DNA of 9,712 nucleotides from contig PXSL01000113.1 in assembly GCA_003022815.1 (NCBI GenBank), forward strand, positions 1 through 9,712, given 5' to 3'. The stretch comes from Halobacteriales archaeon SW_5_68_122 (GTDB lineage Archaea > Halobacteriota > Halobacteria > Halobacteriales > Haloarculaceae). The notes beneath the pieces were generated by a model, which worked only from the letters and a program-made list of their open reading frames with translations, had not been told where the DNA came from and did no database searches. Below are positions 5,192-9,712 of the stretch, piece after piece. How positions within the stretch are numbered: the first letter of the stretch is position 1; every line of letters begins with the position of its first letter. A program made the translations under genes and the position numbers.

Positions 5192-5899
5192 ATGTCCAAC
5201 GACACGCTCGCGTTCGTCGGCGCCGCCGGCGGCGTCGGGACGACCCGACTGACGCTGGAGACCGCGACGCTCCTGGCCCGCGACGGCCGCGACGTTGCGG
5301 TGCTGGACGCCGCCTACGCCACGCAGGGGCTGGCCGACCACACCCCGGGCCGCATCGACCCGGACATGACCGTGCTCTGTCTCGAGGACCGGCCGCTGGA
5401 GGCGGGCCTCCTCGACCGCAGACTCGAGGCGGCCGGACGACTGGCGGTCTGTCCCGCGCGGGCGCCCTTCGAGCGCCTGGCCCGCGCGAAGACGCCCGAG
5501 GCCGCCGAGGCATTCGAGGACCGCATCGCCGAGGCCGGGCGGGCCTTCGACCACGTCCTCCTCGACGTCCCGCCGGTTGCGGCCAACCAGGCGGTCGCGG
5601 CCGTCTCGGCGGCCGACGCCGTGGCCGTCGTCGCCGACGCCGCTCGCGCGAGGGACGCCCTCCCCCGGGCCCGCGACAGGCTGGTCGATATCGGCGTTAA
5701 CCCGACCGCGACCGTCGTCACCCGGACTGACGGCCATCCGGACGCCGACGCCGTGGTTCCGATCCTCAAGGCCGAGGCGCCGGCCGTCGAAACCCAAACC
5801 GAGGCACGGGCGGTCGTCGGCGACGTGCTCGCGGCCACGATAGACATCTCGGTGGAGGGCGAGGAGTCGGGCGGCCTCCGCGAGCGGTTCCCGCTCTAA
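5192..5899 (+). CDS. ParA/MinD-like P-loop protein with degenerate Walker A
   Basis: The protein has 235 residues and the layout of the SIMIBI/ParA-MinD superfamily. The N-terminal FVGAAGGVGTTRLTLETATLLA (8-29) occupies the deviant Walker A, strand 2 ends VAVLDA (35-40), and a Walker B-like FDHVLLDVPP (119-128) is followed by the NQAVAAVSAADAVAVVADA helix-strand unit. The canonical motif is KGGxGKT; here the signature lysine is A12 and the P-loop lysine is T17. The GGVGTT form recalls CpaE/TadZ-type relatives, which also vary here. ATP binding may be weak or absent, so a scaffold or regulatory role is possible. No DNA-binding extension or C-terminal amphipathic MTS helix is obvious, and no ParB-like partner is adjacent. 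The start is fixed by the TATA box. Its stop overlaps the convergent 165-aa gene by 4 bases. Confidence 0.88.
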   Translation: MSNDTLAFVGAAGGVGTTRLTLETATLLARDGRDVAVLDAAYATQGLADHTPGRIDPDMTVLCLEDRPLEAGLLDRRLEAAGRLAVCPARAPFERLARAKTPEAAEAFEDRIAEAGRAFDHVLLDVPPVAANQAVAAVSAADAVAVVADAARARDALPRARDRLVDIGVNPTATVVTRTDGHPDADAVVPILKAEAPAVETQTEARAVVGDVLAATIDISVEGEESGGLRERFPL

Positions 5900-6393
5900 A
5901 GCAGGTCGTCGACGCTGCTCCGGGCGTCGGACAGCGGGTCGGCGTCCGTCCCGACGGACAGTGCGTCGGCGACGACCGACTCGGCGCCGTCGAGCGGTTC
6001 GTGCGTGGCGACGTAGGCTCCGAGGGCGAACTCCCGGCGGCCGACGTTGGCCAGCGTTTCGGCCTCGCTCCGCGGAATCGCCCCGTCGAGCCAGTCGTTG
6101 ACGACGCGCCGTGCGGTCGGCGTCAGCGGGTCGACCGGCTCGCCCAGCAGGTACAGCGCCTTCGCGGCCGTCGTCTCCGGCAGTTCCGCGACGGCGGCGG
6201 CGCGGCCGACGCTCGCTCCCTCCGCGTAGGCCTCCACGAGGGTCGCGGCCGCCCCGGCCCCGCAGGGCAACTCCGCCTCGAACGGCGCCAGCTGCTCGGC
6301 CAGCGACGCGTCGGTCCCGTCGGCCGTTGCGACCCCGTGGTCGCGCTGCTCGGCGGTCACCTCCAGCCCCGCGGCGATGTCCGACAGCGTCAT
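5896..6393 (-). CDS. Conserved haloarchaeal protein of unknown function, 165 aa
   Basis: This is an acidic, alanine-rich soluble protein of 165 residues starting MTLSDIAAGLEVTAEQRDHGVATADGT. It is mostly predicted helical, with segments around 42-80 (AGAAATLVEAYAEGASVGRAAAVAE) and 82-125 (TTAAKALYLLGEPVDPL...RRVVNDWLDGAI). The short helix pattern ASVGRAAAVAELPETTAAKALYLLGE looks like a small helix-turn-helix, which would fit a DNA-binding role, but this is inference. I tentatively place it among the numbered haloarchaeal DUFs (about DUF7858), unverified. The ATG at 6393 has a strong TATA-like TTTAATTAATAA upstream. The gene is divergent from tfb, with two palindromes between the promoters, and converges with the ParA-like gene with a 4-base overlap of stop codons. 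Confidence 0.82.
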   Translation of the reverse strand: MTLSDIAAGLEVTAEQRDHGVATADGTDASLAEQLAPFEAELPCGAGAAATLVEAYAEGASVGRAAAVAELPETTAAKALYLLGEPVDPLTPTARRVVNDWLDGAIPRSEAETLANVGRREFALGAYVATHEPLDGAESVVADALSVGTDADPLSDARSSVDDLL

Positions 6394-6413
6394 ATTCGGA
6401 ATTGTTTGGCTCC

Positions 6414-6425
6414 TTATTAATTAAA
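6414..6425 (-). promoter_or_regulatory. TATA box of the 165-aa gene
   Basis: The minus-strand TTTAATTAATAA is centred 26-27 bases upstream of the ATG at 6393. It is one of the most A/T-rich runs in the window. Confidence 0.6.
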
Positions 6426-6469
6426 CCTTCCCAGAGATGAACGGATGTGGTAGATCATCCGACTCGGAA

Positions 6470-6502
6470 CGTACCGGTTACCGGTACGCTCGGCCGGCCG
6501 AG
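6470..6502. promoter_or_regulatory. Two abutting perfect palindromes between divergent promoters
   Basis: CGTACCGGT-T-ACCGGTACG (6470-6488) is a perfect dyad with 9-base arms. It is followed without gap by the perfect 14-base palindrome CTCGGCCGGCCGAG (6489-6502). They lie about 55-60 bases from each of the two opposed TATA boxes (6414-6425 and 6530-6538), so a bound dimeric regulator could act on both the tfb gene and the 165-aa gene. TTACCGGTACG (6478-6488) also occurs in repeat copy B (8790-8800). The operator role is inferred from symmetry and position. Confidence 0.45.
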
Positions 6503-6529
6503 AAGGCCTCGTTTCACGCTCGTTCGGTG

Positions 6530-6538
6530 TTTTTTCAA
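6530..6538 (+). promoter_or_regulatory. TATA-like box of the TFB gene
   Basis: TTTTTTCAA is centred about 33 bases upstream of the ATG at 6567, giving a leaderless or few-base leader transcript. It supports this ATG over the in-frame ATG at 6447, which lies upstream of the promoter. Confidence 0.5.
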
Positions 6539-6566
6539 GTACCGTCCGGACCAACCTTCACACGTG

Positions 6567-7430
6567 ATGAGCGCAGTGACACGACAAGCCTGCCCCGAGT
6601 GCGAGGGCCGGCTACGGCGCACCGACACCGAGACCGTCTGCAGCGAGTGCGGCCTCGTCGTCGACGAGGACGCCATCGACCGCGGCCCAGAGTGGCGCTC
6701 CTTCGCCGACGACGCGACCGACCCCGAGCGGTGCGGCGCGCCGCTGACCCGCTCGCGGCACGACCGGGGGCTGTCGACGGAAATCGGCCGCTCGACCCGG
6801 CTGAAGGGGCGCAAGCGGCGCCGGGTCGCCCGGATGCGGCGCCAGCACAAGCGTGCCCACATCGGCACGAAGCGGGAGCGCAACCAGGTGTACGGCTTCA
6901 CCGAGATCCGGCGGCTGACGGGCCAGCTCGAACTCCCCGATAGCCTCCGGGAGCGTGCCTGCGTTCTCTTCGAGTCCGCACAGAACGAGAACCTGCTGCA
7001 GGGCCGCTCCATCGAGGGGTTCGCCGCGGCGGCCGTATACGCCGTCTGCCGGACGGCCTCCGTCGCCCGGACGAGAGATGAGGTGGTGGCTGTCGCCGCC
7101 GCCACGGACGCCGAACTCGACGCCGCCTATGACGCGATGAACCGCACACTGGGGCTGCCGACCGGCCCCATCGACCCCGAGGAGTACCTCGCGCGGTTCG
7201 CCTCGAGACTGGACGCCCCGAAGGAGACCGAGCGGCTGGCGCGGGACCTCGCCGAACGGGCCACCGACAGCGGCCTCGTGGCCGGCCGCAACCCAAGCGG
7301 GGTCGCCGCGGCCTGTCTGTACACCGCCGCCCGGGAGACCGGGGTCGACCTGACGCAGGCCGAGGTGAGCAACGTCGCCGGCGTCTCCGCCGTGACGGTC
7401 CGGAACTCCTACCGGGAACTCCGAGACTGA
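6567..7430 (+). CDS. tfb: Transcription initiation factor TFB (TFIIB homologue)
   Basis: This 287-residue general transcription factor recruits RNA polymerase to TBP-TATA complexes. The N-terminal zinc ribbon uses C9/C12 and C25/C28 (CPEC, CSEC). The conserved DRGPEWRSF (38-46) and the reader/linker segment GAPLTRSRHDRGLSTEIG (57-74) follow, then the very basic stretch RLKGRKRRRVARMRRQHKR (78-96). Two cyclin folds come next, about 106-190 and 200-285; the second contains the recognition-helix region AEVSNVAGVSAVTVRNSYREL. At 287 residues it is a little shorter than the 310-330 usual for haloarchaeal TFBs, mainly in the linkers. Haloarchaea carry several tfb paralogues, so no number is assigned. 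The in-frame upstream extension to 6447 is rejected because it crosses the promoter and has non-haloarchaeal codon use. Confidence 0.97.
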   Translation: MSAVTRQACPECEGRLRRTDTETVCSECGLVVDEDAIDRGPEWRSFADDATDPERCGAPLTRSRHDRGLSTEIGRSTRLKGRKRRRVARMRRQHKRAHIGTKRERNQVYGFTEIRRLTGQLELPDSLRERACVLFESAQNENLLQGRSIEGFAAAAVYAVCRTASVARTRDEVVAVAAATDAELDAAYDAMNRTLGLPTGPIDPEEYLARFASRLDAPKETERLARDLAERATDSGLVAGRNPSGVAAACLYTAARETGVDLTQAEVSNVAGVSAVTVRNSYRELRD

Positions 7431-7448
7431 CGCTGCCAGTCGAGGTCC

Positions 7449-7466
7449 CGCGAACACCCCCTCGCG
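7449..7466. terminator. Weak hairpin between convergent tfb and 182-aa gene
   Basis: CGCGA (7449-7453) and TCGCG (7462-7466) can form a 5-bp stem with an 8-base C-rich loop in the 90-base gap between the convergent gene ends. No T-tract follows. Only its position suggests termination. Confidence 0.2.
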
Positions 7467-7520
7467 GCACCCGGTCGGGCGCCTCTAGCGCTCCCGGCAC
7501 CGTTTCGCGGGCTGTTCCAG

Positions 7521-8069
7521 CTATTCACGGCCGGCGGTGGCCACCCGCGCGAGCGTCGCGGCGGGCACCGCGACCTCGTCGGCCCGCTGGCACAGCTCCT
7601 CGGGCGCGATGTCGACCCGCGACAGAAGCCGTCGGTCGCAGGCCAGCGCCGCCGCCAGTCGTTCGACCTCGGCGAGACCGCCGAGGGCCGCGACCGCCGC
7701 CGTCGCCGACCGGAGGTCGTCGGCCTCGGCGACCCGTTCCGCCGTGGCGACCCGCCGTCGCACCCGTTCGACCCACGCCTCGACGCCCTCCGGGAGTTCC
7801 TCGTCGAGCGGTTCGGCGTCGTCGAGCGTCACCGCCACCGTCTCGGGGTCGCTCGGCGTCGCGAACCCGAGACCCGACGGGCCGGGACCGACCCGGAGCG
7901 TCACGGCTCCATCCTCCCATCGCGTGTCGGTACCGTGATCGCGGGGCGGCCACACCGGCCCGCCGGAGCGGACGTCGAGTCGCACGCGGTGGGGGCGGTC
8001 GGCGGCCACCCGGACCTCGACGAGCGCCACGCCGTCGGCCTCGACGGTCGCGGTCGAAACGGTCGGCAT
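7521..8069 (-). CDS. Conserved haloarchaeal protein of unknown function, 182 aa
   Basis: The protein has 182 residues from the ATG at 8069. The N-terminal half (about 1-85) looks like a beta-sandwich: alternating strands such as TATVEADGVALVEVRVAAD, HRVRLDVRSGG, AVTLRVGPGPSGLGFATP and ETVAVTLDDAE. The C-terminal half (about 95-180) is helical and alanine/arginine-rich, with WVERVRRRVATAERVAEADDLRSATAAVAALGG. No signal peptide or catalytic motif is visible. I recall a haloarchaeal family of this kind (about DUF7857), unverified. It is the last gene of the minus-strand string from mcm, 30 bases after the 223-aa gene, and a TATA-like sequence overlapping that gene's stop may give it its own promoter. 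Confidence 0.82.
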   Translation of the reverse strand: MPTVSTATVEADGVALVEVRVAADRPHRVRLDVRSGGPVWPPRDHGTDTRWEDGAVTLRVGPGPSGLGFATPSDPETVAVTLDDAEPLDEELPEGVEAWVERVRRRVATAERVAEADDLRSATAAVAALGGLAEVERLAAALACDRRLLSRVDIAPEELCQRADEVAVPAATLARVATAGRE

Positions 8070-8092
8070 ACCGGGATTGGCCGCCCCCTCCG

Positions 8093-8101
8093 TAATAAAC
8101 T
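8093..8101 (-). promoter_or_regulatory. TATA-like sequence before the 182-aa gene
   Basis: The minus-strand AGTTTATTA (8093-8101) is centred about 28 bases before the ATG at 8069 and overlaps the stop codon of the preceding 223-aa gene. It may give internal transcription within the gene string. Confidence 0.4.
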
Positions 8102-8771
8102 ACAGCCGGACGACCGGCGTTCCGAGCCAGCTCTCGGCGCCCGCGGCGCCCTCGAAGCGCCGACACGCCAGCACGGGCGGGACCCGGAGGGTTCCGACTC
8201 GGACGGCCGCGAGCGCGGCGGTCACCGGCGCCGCCTCCGCGACGGTCGACGCCGCCGACCCCGGAACCGCCGGCACGACGTCGTCGACGGCCGGCCGAAC
8301 CGTCTCGACGAGCTCCGCCCGCGCGGTCCGCTCGAGGTTGTCGATTCGGTCCTGCAACCCCAGTCTGCGCTCCCGCTGGTCGCGGGCGGCCCGCGCCTGC
8401 CGTCGGGCCGCCTTGAGGCGCTCTCTGGCCGCGAGGTGCTCCGTCTCCACCTCCGACAGCTCCCGGACCGCCGCCTCGTACTCAGACTCGGACTCGGCGG
8501 CCGCTCCGTCGGCCACTTGGAGCCGTCCCCGCAGCGCGGCCACCCGCTCGCGCTGTCGCTCGAGGTCGGTCTCCGTCTCCGCGACCCGTCGCCGGGCCTC
8601 GGTCGGCGACGGGACCGGCGCCTCGATTTCCGCCAGCCGGTCCCGCGCCACGCGGAGTTCCTCGTCGACGCTCGCGGTCGCGCCGGTCGACCGTGCCGTC
8701 GCCGCCAGCAGGCGCCGCCGGTCCAGCGACATCCCGGGCGCGACGACGGCGACCTGGTCGTAGAGGCTCAT
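8100..8771 (-). CDS. Conserved haloarchaeal coiled-coil protein, 223 aa
   Basis: The protein has 223 residues starting MSLYDQVAVVAPGMSLDRRRLLAATARSTGA. A long charged helical region at about 35-150 (repeated Glu/Arg/Ala heptad-like patterns, for example RRRVAETETDLERQRERVAAL and AARERLKAARRQARAARDQRERR) predicts a coiled coil, followed by a hydrophobic Ala/Val-rich C-terminal domain (about 155-223) ending GTPVVRL. There is no signal peptide, nucleotide-binding motif or clear membrane helix. I recall a haloarchaeal family of this shape (about DUF7856), unverified. The ATG at 8771 is formed at the edge of repeat copy B. No in-frame alternative fits better, because upstream lie the palindrome and the stop of the 112-aa gene. 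It is probably co-transcribed with the 182-aa gene. Confidence 0.82.
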   Translation of the reverse strand: MSLYDQVAVVAPGMSLDRRRLLAATARSTGATASVDEELRVARDRLAEIEAPVPSPTEARRRVAETETDLERQRERVAALRGRLQVADGAAAESESEYEAAVRELSEVETEHLAARERLKAARRQARAARDQRERRLGLQDRIDNLERTARAELVETVRPAVDDVVPAVPGSAASTVAEAAPVTAALAAVRVGTLRVPPVLACRRFEGAAGAESWLGTPVVRL

Positions 8772-8853
8772 AGTGATTGCTGTAACTGTTTACCGGTACG
8801 ACCGCACGATTGCGTGCGGTCGATCCGGTACTGACTTACAGTAACCACTATCA
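8768..8853. repeat. 86-bp palindromic repeat, copy B
   Basis: The architecture is the same as in copy A. Outer arms are 8768-8784 and 8837-8853 (14 of 17 pair plus a wobble), with 7-base unpaired segments at 8785-8791 and 8830-8836. The inner stem 8792-8806 with 8815-8829 is identical to copy A, and the loop is cgattgcg. Read on the minus strand, the element begins with the TGA stop of the 112-aa gene (8851-8853) and ends with the ATG start of the 223-aa gene (8769-8771). It therefore fills the entire junction between two co-directional genes. In an mRNA spanning both genes the outer arms would pair, bringing stop and start codons next to each other. This may be a terminator, a processing site, a translational coupler or a MITE-like insertion; sequence alone cannot decide. 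Confidence 0.85.
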
Positions 8854-9189
8854 CAGTTCCCGTCGTTTCAGCGCCGCCGGCGACGGATGCGACCGGCCGG
8901 CGGCGAACTTCTGGTAGGACACGTTCCGGTTCTCCCGCGCCTCGTAGTCGGCCGCGGCCTCCCTGGTCGCCTCGGGGGCGTCGCGGAACTCGTTGAACGG
9001 CTCAGTTCGCTCCAGTTGGACGTCATCGGGATGTTTCTCGCGGAGCCGCAGCGCCAGGAACGCGCCGTGTTCGGTCTCGGCGAGGAGCGCCACCCGTCCG
9101 AACCGCCGCACCACCGTCTCCTCGTGGGTCCGGCAGACGTTCCGCAGTGAGGTCCGCGCGCCCTTCGAGTACGTCACCACCAGCAGCAT
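8851..9189 (-). CDS. Conserved haloarchaeal protein of unknown function, 112 aa
   Basis: This small soluble protein of 112 residues begins MLLVVTYSKGARTSLRNVCRTHEETVVRRFGRVALLAETEHGAFLALRLREKHP. The first 60 residues look like an alpha/beta domain (strands LLVVTYS and RVALLAE, helix GARTSLRNVCRTHE). The remainder is charged, with a helix around EATREAAADYEARENRNVSYQKFAAG. It has one cysteine (C19) and no recognised active site. I tentatively place it in a numbered haloarchaeal DUF (about DUF7855), unverified. The start at 9189 is supported by a strong TATA-like box 31 bases upstream. Its stop codon is supplied by the edge of repeat copy B. It follows the 84-aa gene after 37 bases. Confidence 0.83.
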   Translation of the reverse strand: MLLVVTYSKGARTSLRNVCRTHEETVVRRFGRVALLAETEHGAFLALRLREKHPDDVQLERTEPFNEFRDAPEATREAAADYEARENRNVSYQKFAAGRSHPSPAALKRREL

Positions 9190-9214
9190 GCGATAATTTC
9201 TTGCGCTCTGGAAT

Positions 9215-9225
9215 GTAAATTTAAC
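9215..9225 (-). promoter_or_regulatory. TATA box of the 112-aa gene
   Basis: The minus-strand GTTAAATTTAC is centred about 31 bases before the ATG at 9189, inside the 37-base gap after the 84-aa gene. The 112-aa gene may therefore start a new transcript rather than rely on mcm readthrough. Confidence 0.55.
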
Positions 9226-9226
9226 G

Positions 9227-9481
9227 TCAGTCCAGGCGCTCGACGGTCGGTGCCTCGGCGCTGGTCAGTTCGCGGACGCGACGGCGGGCCGCCCGCTCGG
9301 AGTCCGCGAGCACGACCGTCCCGCTGTCGGCGCGGTAGGCCGCCAACTCGCCGTCGAACTCCGTCGCGAACGTTCGAACCGTCGCCCGCACTCGTCGCTC
9401 GCAGGCCTCGAGGTCGGCCTCACCGGCCTCGAGGTCCGCCAGGGCGTCCTCTATCTGTCGGAGTGCGGCGATGCGGTCCAT
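9227..9481 (-). CDS. Small haloarchaeal helical protein, 84 aa, coupled to mcm
   Basis: The protein has 84 residues starting MDRIAALRQIEDALADLEAGEADLEACERRVRATVRTFATEF. The first 40 residues predict an amphipathic helix or short coiled coil. A small beta-containing part follows (DGELAAYRADSGTVVLADSERAARRRVREL), ending in an acidic tail. It has no known motif; I recall a haloarchaeal family in this position (about DUF7854), unverified. Its ATG overlaps the mcm stop in the arrangement TGATG (9479-9483), so translation is probably coupled to mcm. Coupling and size suggest an accessory role with the helicase or simple co-expression, but this is inference from context only. Confidence 0.82.
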   Translation of the reverse strand: MDRIAALRQIEDALADLEAGEADLEACERRVRATVRTFATEFDGELAAYRADSGTVVLADSERAARRRVRELTSAEAPTVERLD

Positions 9482-9712
9482 CAGACGGTCCGGAGGTGGT
9501 CGGTCTGCGGCTCGTACACGTCGCCCTTCTGCCGCAGTTTCTCGATCTCGTGTTCGGCCTTCGAACGTTCCATACCCACCTCCTCGGCGCGGTCCAGCAC
9601 CTCCTCGCGCGGGGCGCCCTCGTCGTACTCCTCCTCGACGTCGCTGATCAGCGTCTTGATGTTCTTGATGCGGTCGCGCTGGCTCTTGGACTGGCCCGTC
9701 TCGACGACGTCG
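9481..9712 (-). CDS. mcm: MCM replicative DNA helicase, C-terminal 76 residues (cut by window edge)
   Basis: The minus frame entering at the right edge codes for 76 residues ending DHLRTV and a TGA at 9481-9483. The segment RDRIKNIKTLISDVEEEYDEG, then the EEVLDRAEEVGMERSKAEHEIEKLRQKGDVYEP part, is the C-terminal winged-helix domain of archaeal MCM as found in haloarchaea. The ATPase core lies outside the window, so nothing can be said about inteins, which are common in haloarchaeal mcm genes. MCM forms the hexameric replicative helicase. Its stop overlaps the start of the 84-aa gene by one base, marking the head of a minus-strand gene string that may include the following small genes. Confidence 0.9.
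   Translation of the reverse strand, partial: DVVETGQSKSQRDRIKNIKTLISDVEEEYDEGAPREEVLDRAEEVGMERSKAEHEIEKLRQKGDVYEPQTDHLRTV

Noticed and set aside
6447..6566. Forty-codon N-terminal extension of TFB
   Set aside because: The extension spans the promoter and lies upstream of the zinc ribbon that normally begins TFB.
1..9712. CRISPR array, tRNA/rRNA genes, insertion sequence or defence system
   Set aside because: No regularly spaced direct repeats, no cloverleaf with a GGTTCRA arm, no transposase and no nuclease/defence proteins were found. The two palindromes are single dispersed copies, not an array.

Overview
The window is from a high-GC haloarchaeal chromosome (class Halobacteria). Support comes from strongly acidic proteins, heavy GC3 codon use, mostly leaderless genes with an A/T-rich TATA-like box about 26-33 bases before the start codon, an archaeal TFB, the C-terminus of an archaeal MCM helicase, and many small proteins of haloarchaea-only type. 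The genus cannot be told from the sequence. No tRNA, rRNA, insertion sequence or CRISPR array is visible.

Layout. Positions 1-444 (minus) hold the N-terminal part of a DUF502-type membrane protein, followed by about 440 bases with no convincing gene. Then come upp (uracil phosphoribosyltransferase, minus) and, divergent from it, an acidic 232-aa haloarchaeal protein. Two tiny two-helix membrane proteins sit divergently at 2357-2907. A 51-aa protein (3100-3255, minus) is followed by a plus-strand pair: a uracil-DNA glycosylase with mixed family 4/5 signatures and a HIT-family nucleotide hydrolase. A class I methyltransferase (minus) converges on the HIT gene with a 1-base gap. Next are a ParA/MinD-like protein lacking both P-loop lysines (plus), a 165-aa haloarchaeal protein (minus) and a TFB gene (plus).

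The right end (9712 to 7521, minus) looks like one gene string: mcm (3' end), an 84-aa protein translationally coupled to it through TGATG, a 112-aa protein, a 223-aa coiled-coil protein and a 182-aa protein. I recall several of these small genes as members of consecutively numbered haloarchaeal DUFs (about DUF7854-DUF7860). This would fit a conserved neighbourhood around mcm and tfb, but I could not verify the numbers.

The most unusual structure is an 86-bp palindromic element present twice (3017-3102 and 8768-8853), with the two copies differing at 11 positions. Each copy has outer inverted arms, a symmetric 7/7 interior loop, an identical 15-bp inner stem and an 8-base apical loop. In both copies the minus-strand reading begins with a TGA used as the stop codon of the upstream gene and ends with an ATG. 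In the second copy that ATG is the start codon of the next gene, so the element fills the whole junction between two genes in the mcm-linked string. Second in interest are two abutting perfect palindromes (6470-6502) midway between the divergent promoters of tfb and the 165-aa gene, and the lysine-less ParA-like protein.
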